The position numbers and the translations under genes were made by a program. The notes beneath the pieces were generated by a model. It had not been told where the DNA came from, did no database searches, and saw only the letters and a list, made by a program, of their open reading frames with translations. From positions 44,612-108,611 of the forward strand of contig JABAAE010000001.1 in NCBI GenBank assembly GCA_014238905.1: DNA of 64,000 nucleotides. The letters are read 5' to 3'. Source of the stretch: Planctomycetota bacterium (GTDB taxonomy: Bacteria; Planctomycetota; Planctomycetia; Pirellulales; Pirellulaceae). Of the stretch, positions 55,492 through 64,000 are shown piece after piece (positions within the stretch are counted from its first letter, which is position 1; every line of letters starts with the position of its first letter).

Positions 55492-55890
55492 TCAGAGATC
55501 TTCCCATGGCCGGATGAGAACCTCATGTAACATTTCACCATCCTTGTTTTGGTATTGAAAAGTCATCAATACCTTAAAGTTAATCAGGTCTTCGATTTGA
55601 TTTTTCTTCTTTTGGACCTCTCGTAGAACCTGTTTTTGAATCGCCTCCTTTTGCTGGTCACTGATGGACTTGCCGGCATTTTTTAGACGGATCACTTGAA
55701 TCAGTTCCATCTCGCCGGCACGAATGTCAATCAACTCCTGCGCATCGCCAATTTTTTTTGGAAGTTTCTGGTTGGCTTTCTGGGTTTCAACCCATTTTTC
55801 AAGTTGAGTTTGTGGGCCTAATGCATCGCATCCCGCGACACAAAGAACCACCAGACTTAATAACGAAGAACATCTTAAATAGCATTGCAT
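55492..55890 (-). CDS. small lipoprotein of unknown function
   Basis: This is a 132-residue lipoprotein from the ATG at 55890, which has AGAGGGA at 7-nt spacing, among the best ribosome sites in the window. The signal peptide ends in the lipobox VAGC (cysteine at about residue 21). The mature part is helical and charged (QLEKWVETQKANQK, QKEAIQKQVLREVQKKKNQIEDL) and ends in a short strand region (VLMTFQYQNKDGEMLHEVLIRPWEDL). The frame reaches 55935, but the extra residues spoil the signal peptide. I do not recognise the family. Confidence 0.8.
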   Translation of the reverse strand: MQCYLRCSSLLSLVVLCVAGCDALGPQTQLEKWVETQKANQKLPKKIGDAQELIDIRAGEMELIQVIRLKNAGKSISDQQKEAIQKQVLREVQKKKNQIEDLINFKVLMTFQYQNKDGEMLHEVLIRPWEDL

Positions 55891-56212
55891 GAAAAAATCC
55901 CTCTTCGCAATCCCGGATAACCGTCTACCAACCATAATCGATCAATGGCCAAAGAATGCCTCGATCGAACCTGCCTACTTTTCTATCGCGGGTCCCCACA
56001 CTTGTAAACGCTGGATCCGTGGCGAATTACCCCATGCCACCAATTACAACACCCTAACCACACCGAATGGGCAACTTCCTTTTTGAAAAACAGTGTCCAA
56101 CTTGGTAGATTATGGGTCCAGTCCGGGTTACTTCGTTCGCCAATTTCCAAGTGGTGATCCGCGTGGGTACAGTCGTGTACCCTCAGACTAACCCAATCCT
56201 CCCAGGTGCAAC
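55891..56212. other. divergent intergenic region (lipoprotein / PQQ protein)
   Basis: These 322 bases contain promoters for the two flanking divergent genes. A minus-strand open frame at 55983-56345 overlaps the start of the PQQ protein and is rejected. Confidence 0.45.
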
Positions 56213-57517
56213 ATGATCCATTTCTCACCACGCCGTCACCGGCATGTATTTTTTTATAACTCGTTGTTATACGCCTCGTTTTTTTGCATGATGCCCTTGC
56301 TCGTGTGCGGACAAAGTGAATTGATCTCAGACAACGATTGGCCATGGTGGCGAGGGCCTCAGCGAAATGGAATCGCTAACCCAAACCAGGACCCGCCTTC
56401 AACTTGGGATGAAACCAACAACGTAACCTGGAAAACTCCTCTTCCCGGTAAGGGGCATGGCGGGATCACCATTCTGGGGCAACAGGTTATTTTAGCGACA
56501 GCCGATCTCGATCGTGATGTCCAATCGGTTATCTGCTTAGATCGAAAAACAGGGGAACGAACCTGGGAATCGATCATTCATCGAGGTGGCTTGAAGACCA
56601 AAGGAAATCAAAAACAAAACAAGAAGGCTTCTCTGGCATCAACCACAGTGGCAACCGACGGTAAACTTCTCTTCGTTAATTTTTTGAATCAGGAATCTGT
56701 CTGGACCACCGCGATTTCTCTTCAAGGCAAATTCGTTTGGCAAGAAAAAATCTGTGATTACATCGTTCACCAAGGATTTGGTTCATCACCTTCAATTATC
56801 AATGGCCTAGTCATCGTTTCTGCGGACAATAAAGGGGGAGGAATGATCAAAGCCTTACGGGCCGATAATGGCAAATTGGTCTGGGAAAAATCTCGCCCCC
56901 GAAAACCAAATTACTCCTCCCCCATTATTTTAAACGTAGGAGGAAAAGATCAGTTGTTGATGACCGGTTGCGATCTGGTTACCAGCATTGACCCCACCAG
57001 CGGGAAGTTGCTTTGGGAAATTCCCGGCGCCACAACCGAATGTGTCACCTCCTCGGTGACTGATGGAAAACATATTTTCACAAGCGGAGGATATCCCAAG
57101 AACCATCTTGCGGCCGTCGTCGCAGACGGGTCGGGAAAAATAGCCTGGGAAAACAACTCCCGCCACTACGTTCCCTCTTTGGTACATTCCGGCGGATATC
57201 TTTTTGGTGTGATGGATGCTGGCATTGCCGTCTGTTACGACAGTCGAACGGGAGAAACACAATGGAAAAACCGTCTCCAAGGCGATTTTTCCAGCTCGCT
57301 CGTTCTTGTAGGAAATCGTTGTTATGCCACTAACGAAAAGGGAGAGACTTTTATTTTTAGTGCCAATCCGAAACAATTTTCCCTAATTGCCAAAAACAAA
57401 CTGGGAGACAGTTCGCTCTCGACTGCGACCATCTGCGGCAGTCGGGTCTACATGCGTGTTGCCCACTCTGAATCGGATCAACGCCAAGAATACGTTTATT
57501 GCCTTGGTAAGCAATGA
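56213..57517 (+). CDS. exported PQQ-like beta-propeller protein
   Basis: This is a 434-residue protein with an N-terminal signal sequence or membrane anchor (LYASFFCMMPLLVCGQ) followed by WPWWRGPQRNGIANP, the usual entry into planctomycete outer-membrane-type PQQ propellers. Repeated blade motifs are ICLDRKTGERTWE, VSADNKGGGMIKALRADNGKLVWEKSRP, SIDPTSGKLLWEIPG and VCYDSRTGETQWKNRL. These are BamB/PQQ-like repeats and do not prove that PQQ binds. It could be a scaffold or sugar dehydrogenase relative. Gene is monocistronic. Confidence 0.9.
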   Translation: MIHFSPRRHRHVFFYNSLLYASFFCMMPLLVCGQSELISDNDWPWWRGPQRNGIANPNQDPPSTWDETNNVTWKTPLPGKGHGGITILGQQVILATADLDRDVQSVICLDRKTGERTWESIIHRGGLKTKGNQKQNKKASLASTTVATDGKLLFVNFLNQESVWTTAISLQGKFVWQEKICDYIVHQGFGSSPSIINGLVIVSADNKGGGMIKALRADNGKLVWEKSRPRKPNYSSPIILNVGGKDQLLMTGCDLVTSIDPTSGKLLWEIPGATTECVTSSVTDGKHIFTSGGYPKNHLAAVVADGSGKIAWENNSRHYVPSLVHSGGYLFGVMDAGIAVCYDSRTGETQWKNRLQGDFSSSLVLVGNRCYATNEKGETFIFSANPKQFSLIAKNKLGDSSLSTATICGSRVYMRVAHSESDQRQEYVYCLGKQ

Positions 57518-57858
57518 TAGCAACGGCAAAAAGAGCGAAAGCGTAAACTGAATCGGTCAACGTCGGAAAAAAGGGTACCTCCAGATCCTGCTCCGAATTT
57601 AGTTAAATCTTCCTAAACGGGCCCGTTTTGTTAATTTGTACTAAATAGGGTAAAAAAGCGATTTGATAAAGATTTCGCGGATGAGACGTTCATGCTCGAA
57701 ATAACAAGCGTAACAGCCGATTGTCATTAAGGCGGTACTTCCAGCCCGTTCAGGCGTGGACGATGCTGCTGATGACGGTTACCTTAGGATTTGAGATTAA
57801 AGCTCTCTCCATCTTGTTTTCTCTTCTTTGTTAATACAGCGGCGTTGTCACGAAATTC
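57518..57858. other. intergenic region before the MMPL/RND gene
   Basis: These 341 bases contain a 14-bp palindrome (listed separately) and AT-rich sequence, and no ORF with a ribosome site. The transporter promoter is probably here. Confidence 0.45.
57615..57628. promoter_or_regulatory. 14-bp perfect palindrome, possible operator
   Basis: AAACGGGCCCGTTT is its own reverse complement. It lies 230 bp upstream of the transporter start in AT-rich DNA and could be a dimeric regulator site. Confidence 0.3.
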
Positions 57859-60800
57859 ATGACAAAAAGATTTTTTTCAAAGCCGGTTTGGTTATTCGGC
57901 AACGTCGCCATCATGATTCTTTGCGCGATCTTTTTCCTTGTGCCGTTTGCGCTGCGCGGAGCAAGGATGGCGGTTCAGGATATCCGCAACGAGGTCACCG
58001 ACTGGCTGCCAAATGATTTCCCGGAAACCGAAGTCCTTGCATGGTTCCGACCACGATTCGTCGGCGATCAATTCGTAGCGATGAGCTGGAATGGTTGCAG
58101 CCGAGGTGAATTGGCTTATGACTTGATGGTCGCCAAGTTAACCGCGGAGTCTGTTGACGGACAATCTGACCTCACTGAGGAGATGCAACAAGTCAAGATA
58201 GTGGCTGACGAATTGGCTTTGCAGCAAACCGATGAAAAATTTCATTCCAACTGGGGTTCAAAGGGTGAAAGATGGTTACTGGGTCGGAAGGGCCAGTATT
58301 ACTACATCACCAAATCAGGCCAACTGCATCGGTGGACCGGAAAGAACAATGCGTTTGCGATGGCCCAGCGGGGTCTGAGGCAATTTCTGTACGGCGGAAT
58401 CGATGTAAAAGGTGAACCTGTTCACAAGATCAAGCCTGACCCCAGGTTTTATGAGAATCCAAAACTACTCTGCGCTAGATTTTTCAAGTCGATTCAGTCC
58501 GGCCCTGAAATTCTTGAAAAACTGATCTCTGAGGACGGCGCCTTGAAGTCCATGGAGGATGCCGAACTCGAGGCGCACAAACGGTTGACCGGTTCGCTGT
58601 TCGGTCCTACCCCCTCGATTGGTTTTGACTGGACCAGGGAGGCATTTCTCAACGAACTGACAAAAGAACAAATAGCAAATCTGCCGGAGGGTGCCGAGGA
58701 AGAATTCGAGCTGTACGTCGACAAACTGGTCAGCGAGCCCTCAAAGGGGAAACATGATTACAATGGCGACATTGCCAATTTGATTAACGCCACACAGGAA
58801 AAAAAACTCGAGCATTGGTACAACTTTTTTGTCCATATTAAACATCGGATGCCACCCCGACAGACCGCCATCATCGTGGTCCTCAATTCGCCGATAGTGG
58901 GTGAATTGAATCGTGTCGTGGGTCGTGAAATTCTAGGCAAGCCAATGGGCCGAGTTCGCTATCTGGCGAGCAATGAATGCGACATCAGCAAGGATGAATT
59001 GCATCTTGGCGGACCACCCTGCGACAACGTCGCGATTGATGAAGAAGGGACCATCACGCTAGTTCGGTTGGTCGGACTTTCCGCGCTGGTTGGCGTGGGT
59101 ATTGCGTACATTAGCTTCCGAAGCGTGCTAGTCACTCTGATGGTTTTCTTCGTCGGAGGCGTCAGTGCCATCTCCAGCCTCGGAATCGTTTGGTATGGAG
59201 GTAGCCAGTTAGACGCCATCCTACTGACCATGCCATCGCTGGTTTACGTTCTGGGGCTTTCTGGTGCTGTTCACATTGTCAATTACTATCGGGAGGCCTG
59301 TTATGATGAGGGCCATCGAGGCGCCGCAGAAACCGCTGTCAAATACGGATGGTTTCCATGCACTCTGGCTGCCTTGACGACTTCTCTGGGTCTCGTTTCG
59401 CTTTGCGTCAGCAATCTGGTTCCGATATGGAAATTCGGTTTATTTTCTGCGATCGGGACGATGGTCACGGTGGTCTTATTGTTCACCTACTTGCCCGCCT
59501 CATTGAAACTTTTCCCACCTGGCTACCGTAAACGTCGCAAGAAGGACGTTGATCAGAAAAACGGGCGTTCGCTTTACGACCTCACTAATGATTTTTGGTC
59601 CTGGGTGGGTACCTGGGTCATACGCCGTCACGCAGCCGTGACCACCGTGGTCTTGATTGGACTGTTAATCACGGGCTTGGGTATTTTCAAAATCAAGACC
59701 TCCGTCCAGTTGATCAAACTTTTTGATCAAAGTGCCGTCGTGGTGCAGGACTACATCTGGATGGAGAAGCATCTAGGCAAACTGGTGCCCATGGAAATTG
59801 TCCTTGGCTTTGATCGTGATGTTCTGGACAACGATGAGGATACTCCTGACGGCGATATTAACTTCAGGGAGATCGACCTGAAGTATTCGAGACTCGAACG
59901 TATCGAAGCCGGAGCCATCGTTCGGGAAGAACTGGAAAAAGCCTTTGGTGAAACCGGACAGGACATCGTTGGAAAGGGATTTTCGACCGATAATTTCCTC
60001 CCCTTTGAGAACACTCGAAATCCCCAAGCTCGAAGCTTTATCAACGAAGAGCTGTCTAAAAGCAGAGACACGCTATTGGAGATCGGGCAACATGGAATTG
60101 AATCCGATCCCGAATCTGAACCCAATTACGGGTATGAATATTGGCGTGTCAGCCTGAGACTTGGTTCTCTTAACGACGTTGATTACGGACTCTTTGTTTC
60201 GGATCTCAAAAGCGTCGTCGAACCAGTACTCTCAGCGTTTAAGTATCGAACCCGAATCCTGCGGGATCTGACCGACCAATATGAAGCTCAGGCGGAGGCC
60301 GAAGGGGTCACTCTCGATCCAAAAGACCAGATGCAAGGGAGCGTTCTCTTACTCGGATACGACAATGGTCGGCAACCGGACCTTGCCAATGCAGATCTTC
60401 GATCGACACTCTGGAGAAATGGGTATTACGATCAAACACAGATTTTCTGCCGGTCCTTGGTCAATCTGCTGCAAAAACGGGGTTTTGCAACGCGTGGGGA
60501 TTATCGGCTTTTGTCAGCAAACTCCCCGGAAAAAGTGCAATGGACCCCCGAGCAGCTGAAACAAAAAATTTCGAAATACGATTGCGTGGTGCTGATCGGC
60601 GATCATGAAACCTATGATCAGGAACTCATCAAGGAAAATGCCAAAAGTTTCATCGATGCCCGCGATCACCGATTTCCCGAAAATTGGAAAAACGGCGACA
60701 TTGTTACCGCGCGTGAAGACCGGGTTGAATTGCTCAAAGCAGGCAAAAGCACCGATGATGTGGATGTGGTGGCAACCTACTCGGGAATTGTGCCTATTGT

Positions 60801-61533
60801 GTACAAAGCCCAAAGGTCCTTATTACAGAGCCTGGTTGACAGCATTTGCCTTGCTTTTGTGATGATTGCCTTTGTGATGATGCTCTTGCTCCGGGACTGG
60901 AAGCGACGAGTAAGCGCCGGAAACCTGCTTAACGTTACCGGTGGATTGGTAGCGATGCTGCCTAACGTATTCCCAGTGGTCCTGATCTTCGGTTTGATGG
61001 GGCACATTGGCCGAGAAGTCGACATCGGCTCAATGATGACCGCCAGTGTTGCCATGGGAGTGGCGGTGGATGATACGATTCACTTCATGACGTGGTTCCG
61101 CAAAGGTCTTCGAGAAGGCATGGATCGGACCAACGCCGTTCGACTCGCTTACCGGCGTTGTGGGGCAGCGATGACGCAAACCACGTTTATCGGTGGTCTT
61201 GGACTTTGCGTATTCGGTTTGAGTACGTTTACCCCTACCCAGCAATTCGGCGTCTTAATGTTGTTGTTATTGGTGGCTGCTTTAGTTGGGGACTTGATCT
61301 TTTTGCCAGCGATTCTGATCGGGCCACTGGGGAAACTGTTCGAGTTCAAGAAAGACAAAACAAACAGAAACCGGACCGATCAACCCGCCGTGCTGTCATC
61401 CAGGAAGCAACTTGAACAGCTCGAAATCGTTCCAGAATCGGCGCCTTCAGATAACGTGACCGGCGTTCAGGCGACGCCTCATTCACATTTGAAGGGATCC
61501 AACCGTCAAAGCAAAAGAATTGACAGCGACTAA
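57859..61533 (+). CDS. MMPL/RND superfamily transporter
   Basis: This is a 1224-residue inner-membrane protein with the twofold RND layout. TM1 (about 12-32) is followed by a first extracytoplasmic domain (to about 395) and a bundle of helices (about 400-565). A linking helix (about 594-612), a second large extracytoplasmic domain (about 620-975) and a second bundle (to about 1153) complete it. The second half shows MTASVAMGVAVDDTIHFMTWFRKGLREG, the helix-4 pattern of MMPL proteins with acidic residues for proton relay. A hydrophilic tail of 70 residues ends it. The substrate might be a lipid or hopanoid, as for HpnN-type members, but this cannot be told here. No adaptor or TolC gene is adjacent. 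Confidence 0.92.
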   Translation: MTKRFFSKPVWLFGNVAIMILCAIFFLVPFALRGARMAVQDIRNEVTDWLPNDFPETEVLAWFRPRFVGDQFVAMSWNGCSRGELAYDLMVAKLTAESVDGQSDLTEEMQQVKIVADELALQQTDEKFHSNWGSKGERWLLGRKGQYYYITKSGQLHRWTGKNNAFAMAQRGLRQFLYGGIDVKGEPVHKIKPDPRFYENPKLLCARFFKSIQSGPEILEKLISEDGALKSMEDAELEAHKRLTGSLFGPTPSIGFDWTREAFLNELTKEQIANLPEGAEEEFELYVDKLVSEPSKGKHDYNGDIANLINATQEKKLEHWYNFFVHIKHRMPPRQTAIIVVLNSPIVGELNRVVGREILGKPMGRVRYLASNECDISKDELHLGGPPCDNVAIDEEGTITLVRLVGLSALVGVGIAYISFRSVLVTLMVFFVGGVSAISSLGIVWYGGSQLDAILLTMPSLVYVLGLSGAVHIVNYYREACYDEGHRGAAETAVKYGWFPCTLAALTTSLGLVSLCVSNLVPIWKFGLFSAIGTMVTVVLLFTYLPASLKLFPPGYRKRRKKDVDQKNGRSLYDLTNDFWSWVGTWVIRRHAAVTTVVLIGLLITGLGIFKIKTSVQLIKLFDQSAVVVQDYIWMEKHLGKLVPMEIVLGFDRDVLDNDEDTPDGDINFREIDLKYSRLERIEAGAIVREELEKAFGETGQDIVGKGFSTDNFLPFENTRNPQARSFINEELSKSRDTLLEIGQHGIESDPESEPNYGYEYWRVSLRLGSLNDVDYGLFVSDLKSVVEPVLSAFKYRTRILRDLTDQYEAQAEAEGVTLDPKDQMQGSVLLLGYDNGRQPDLANADLRSTLWRNGYYDQTQIFCRSLVNLLQKRGFATRGDYRLLSANSPEKVQWTPEQLKQKISKYDCVVLIGDHETYDQELIKENAKSFIDARDHRFPENWKNGDIVTAREDRVELLKAGKSTDDVDVVATYSGIVPIVYKAQRSLLQSLVDSICLAFVMIAFVMMLLLRDWKRRVSAGNLLNVTGGLVAMLPNVFPVVLIFGLMGHIGREVDIGSMMTASVAMGVAVDDTIHFMTWFRKGLREGMDRTNAVRLAYRRCGAAMTQTTFIGGLGLCVFGLSTFTPTQQFGVLMLLLLVAALVGDLIFLPAILIGPLGKLFEFKKDKTNRNRTDQPAVLSSRKQLEQLEIVPESAPSDNVTGVQATPHSHLKGSNRQSKRIDSD

Positions 61534-61543
61534 TATGGTTTTG

Positions 61544-61572
61544 TTTGGCGTTCCTATCACACCAACGCCAAA
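61544..61572. terminator. 9-bp perfect hairpin between converging genes
   Basis: TTTGGCGTT and AACGCCAAA pair around an 11-nt loop, 10 nt after the transporter stop. It lacks a strong T-run on the plus strand, so it may be a weak or bidirectional terminator. Confidence 0.4.
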
Positions 61573-61685
61573 TTCATCCGCCAGCCCGACAGGAGGTTGG
61601 CGATCTGGTTAAAAATAATCGTTGCAGCTGGCTTTTTATTTTGGCAAGGCCAAAACAGACTCACGAAAACCTTCTCGGCCCGCCG

Positions 61686-62945
61686 TTAGACATCCTGTTC
61701 AAAAACAACCGCCACCATTTGTCCGGTGTCGGAAGTCGTTGTTTTCACAGCGGCCGTTTGGGTCTCTTTCCGATTTTCTTTCAGAACCGACACGGGGCAA
61801 TCCGGGGCGACCGAATCACAATTCAAGGTTGCCGGCAAGGCATCCTCATGGAGGGCATTGATCGAGATGCAACTTTCCAGAATGCCTCCGGCGGGTCCAG
61901 CATTTCCGAAAAACCCTTTGTAGGCAACCACATCAACGTCCCCTAACGCCGCCTGAATGGAACAGGCCGCCACCCGGTCAACTTCTATTTCACCCGAGGC
62001 GTGACTGTTGACGTGGCTGATTTGATCTTTGGAAAGACCAGCTCTTTCAATTGCCTGACTGATTTTCATCGCCTGGAATTCAATCTGTTGATCCGGTTGA
62101 TCCGGAGGACAGTAACCGTAATCCGAACCGCCAACTGTGGCATAAATCCTGGCCGACCTCGCTTCGGCGTGCTTTCTTTTTTCCAAGACAATCATACCGG
62201 CTCCTTCGGCTCCCACCGTACCACCCCGGTTCTGATCGAACGGACGACAGGCGGTCTTCGGATCTGAGTCGTGTTGCACCAAATCGTCAACACCGTGATA
62301 GGCGAGGTAGGTCGGGTTGATTTTCGAACCGGTTCCGCCAACCAACATCACGTCGGCCCAGTCGCGGCGGATGACATCAGCCGCTTCTACCAAGGCTAAC
62401 AAGCCGGAGGCGTCACCATGAATCAGCGAATTGTTAGGTCCGCGAGCGTCCATAGCAATAGCCACGTGAGAAGCGGTCATGTTGGGCAATGATTTGAGCA
62501 TCCACAACGGCTCGATCTTTTTCATTGCCTGCGGGATCCACTGCGAGACTTCACGGTGCGATCTGTCCTCGTTCCAAAATGAATCCGACAGCGAGGAAGG
62601 GGCAGCGTAAAACGTATCAGTACCGCAAACCACTCCAAATCTTTCACTGACCACTGTCTCGGTATCAAGCTGGGCGTCACTAACAGCCATCGTTGCGGCA
62701 CCAAATCCGAACTGGATCTCACGACACATCAGCTTCATGCTCTTGCGTGGTTTCACATATTGTTTCGGCTCATAATCGTTGATGGTTCCAGCAATACGGA
62801 ATGGCCAATTCGAACCGGCAAACTCAGTACGCTCTTTGATGCCCGAAACACCGGAAAACAGCGAATCCTGAAAAGCAGACAATCCAATCCCAATAGGACT
62901 GACAATGCCCAAGCCCGTAATCACAACATCGTTTTCATTTTTCAT
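61686..62945 (-). CDS. beta-ketoacyl synthase homologue with altered active site
   Basis: This 419-residue protein has the FabF-like thiolase fold (VVITGLGIVSPIG at the start; RPFDQNRGGTVGAEGAGMIVLEKRKHA in the middle). The nucleophile segment normally TACASG reads IHGDASG, so Asp178 stands where the acyl-accepting cysteine belongs. The first catalytic histidine is kept (H315 in HVNSHASGE). The second is changed to Asn348 (AYKGFFGNAGPAGG, K343 kept). It cannot work as a standard ketosynthase and resembles chain-length-factor-type partners or decarboxylase-like members. The ATG at 62945 is preferred over a TTG at 62963. No acyl carrier protein or other KS is adjacent in the window. Confidence 0.88.
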   Translation of the reverse strand: MKNENDVVITGLGIVSPIGIGLSAFQDSLFSGVSGIKERTEFAGSNWPFRIAGTINDYEPKQYVKPRKSMKLMCREIQFGFGAATMAVSDAQLDTETVVSERFGVVCGTDTFYAAPSSLSDSFWNEDRSHREVSQWIPQAMKKIEPLWMLKSLPNMTASHVAIAMDARGPNNSLIHGDASGLLALVEAADVIRRDWADVMLVGGTGSKINPTYLAYHGVDDLVQHDSDPKTACRPFDQNRGGTVGAEGAGMIVLEKRKHAEARSARIYATVGGSDYGYCPPDQPDQQIEFQAMKISQAIERAGLSKDQISHVNSHASGEIEVDRVAACSIQAALGDVDVVAYKGFFGNAGPAGGILESCISINALHEDALPATLNCDSVAPDCPVSVLKENRKETQTAAVKTTTSDTGQMVAVVFEQDV

Positions 62946-63195
62946 GTTTTTCTTTCTGGCCAAAATTCTACTATATTACGACTGTTGCATTTGCGAAGCG
63001 GGGGAGGGAGACGTTTTTTTGGGGCGAAATGGCAGATTACTTTTCCTGCGCCTGCCAACGAGGTGGTCAACCTCATCCTTCATCTATCGTCTATCGTCTT
63101 TCGGGCCAGTCAACGGCGTTCTATAATCCTAACTCGGTCCTGCCACCAGAAATTTTTAGTAATCCAATCAAGAAAAGCAGAAGGGAAGTTCGGGA

Positions 63196-63714
63196 ATGCG
63201 AGAAAAAGTAGACGAATCGCTAAAGGAAATTGATTTTGAGACGCATCAGTATCAGGTTCATTTGGACACCAATCATGGACCGATCCGCCTCAATTTGTTT
63301 TCTGATGACGCGCCAGGTCACTGTAAAAACATCGCAGGGCTGGCAAAAACCGGCTATTACGACGGTAAAATATTCCACAGGGTAATTGATGGATTCATGA
63401 TTCAGGGAGGATGCCCTAACGGAACCGGTACAGGTGGCCCCGGCTACACGATCGACGCAGAATTCAATGCACGGCCCCACAAGCCCGGGACGCTTTCGAT
63501 GGCACGCACTTCCGACCCCAACTCGGCGGGCTCTCAATTTTTCATCTGCCTGGCGCGGCAAGACTTTCTGGATAACCAATACACTGTGTTTGGGGAAACT
63601 TCGGACGAGGAGAGCTTGGAAACCGTCATGAAAATCGGCTCCAGTGAAACCGATGGATCCGACCGCCCCTTAGCCGATGTGGTCATTGCAACCGCAACGG
63701 TAGTCAAATTGTAA
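63196..63714 (+). CDS. cyclophilin-type peptidyl-prolyl cis-trans isomerase
   Basis: This is a 172-residue cytoplasmic cyclophilin (no signal peptide). It catalyses cis-trans isomerisation of X-Pro bonds. The core has the catalytic Arg in FHRVIDGFMIQGG, GTGTGGPGYTIDAEF, and MARTSDPNSAGSQFFI. The cyclosporin-binding Trp position reads Phe in LARQDFLDNQYTVFGE, typical of bacterial cyclophilins of this type. AAGGGA upstream of the ATG serves as ribosome site. Confidence 0.95.
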   Translation: MREKVDESLKEIDFETHQYQVHLDTNHGPIRLNLFSDDAPGHCKNIAGLAKTGYYDGKIFHRVIDGFMIQGGCPNGTGTGGPGYTIDAEFNARPHKPGTLSMARTSDPNSAGSQFFICLARQDFLDNQYTVFGETSDEESLETVMKIGSSETDGSDRPLADVVIATATVVKL

Positions 63715-63924
63715 ACAAATGGGCCAACACGGCCGAAAAACATCGGGCCACCTTGGATAGTTGGAGCTACCTGACAAGCTGGATCAGGGGCCCGTTTAAG
63801 CCTCAATAGTCCGGGCTCCTGCGTGGCGAGAACCGTGTACGGGAGCAAAGGTGCCGATTTGCCTTGGTCGTTGCGTCGATTTAGGCCAAGGAGTCGGGCC
63901 GGTGAACCAAGATTCAAAAACCGT

Positions 63925-64000
63925 CCAAGGCTTTTAAACGCTGACTCCAAGGCTTTTAAACGCTGACTCCAAGGCTTTTAAACGCTGACTCCAAGGCTTT
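63925..64000. repeat. tandem repeat, 22-bp unit, at least 3.5 copies, running off the window
   Basis: The unit CCAAGGCTTTTAAACGCTGACT occurs at 63925, 63947 and 63969 exactly and continues at 63991 to the last base. The array may be longer than the window shows. It has no spacers and is not CRISPR-like. Confidence 0.95.

Noticed and set aside
55983..56345. Minus-strand ORF of 120 codons
   Set aside because: It is antisense to the start of the PQQ-propeller gene and shows no recognisable protein features.
63925..64000. CRISPR array
   Set aside because: The copies abut directly without spacers, and no cas gene is present.

Overview
The window looks like a chromosomal segment of a planctomycete, most likely a marine Pirellulales-type organism with base composition near 50% GC. 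The evidence is the gene families: an ECF sigma factor of the Rhodopirellula/Verrucomicrobium type next to a Ser/Thr kinase, a DUF1080 (3-keto-disaccharide hydrolase) protein, a Tat-exported Gfo/Idh/MocA oxidoreductase, a GYF_2-domain membrane protein, a TMEM143/DUF3754 protein, a calcium-repeat surface protein with the planctomycete N-terminal LESKDLL-type motif, PQQ-propeller and giant MMPL/RND proteins, and two CrtI-like desaturases. This placement is an inference; no 16S rRNA gene is present. Genes lie on both strands in short operons, and no prophage, insertion sequence, CRISPR array or secretion cluster is visible.

Layout: (1) 0-8 kb holds the Gfo/Idh oxidoreductase, the sigma/kinase pair, the thyA-folA operon and the DUF1080 protein. 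(2) 8-17 kb is envelope related: a 1096-aa TolC-like lipoprotein, a two-helix membrane protein with a clear sigma70-like promoter, a small lipoprotein gene broken by one in-frame stop, and the TIGR03545/TIGR03546-like pair. (3) 17-22.4 kb holds rpsT with its terminator, a cobA-hemD fusion, the GYF_2 protein, the DUF3754 protein, a repeat-rich intergenic stretch and tRNA-Cys. (4) 23-31 kb holds a Wzz/BY-kinase with a tyrosine-rich tail, two carotenoid-type desaturases and ribBA. (5) 31-41 kb holds a kinase-like protein that has lost its catalytic residues, gdhA, a membrane MutS-family ATPase and a NatAB-type ABC exporter. (6) 40.8-47 kb holds hisB, hisC, a hotdog thioesterase, mcsA-mcsB and trpE. 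(7) 47-64 kb holds an S9 peptidase, the calcium-repeat protein, an alkyltransferase-like DNA repair protein, ilvE, a TIM-barrel protein, a small lipoprotein, a PQQ-propeller protein, the MMPL/RND protein, a ketosynthase-like protein without its active-site cysteine, and a cyclophilin.

The strongest points for follow-up are the pseudokinase (31276-34350), the ketosynthase homologue with Asp replacing Cys and Asn replacing the second His (61686-62945), the nonsense-interrupted lipoprotein (13902-14504), the TolC-like protein with a large central insertion (8089-11379), the membrane MutS-family protein (36061-37941), and several unrelated short tandem duplications confined to intergenic DNA. I did not find a multi-gene system that I would call new; the unusual items are mostly single proteins.
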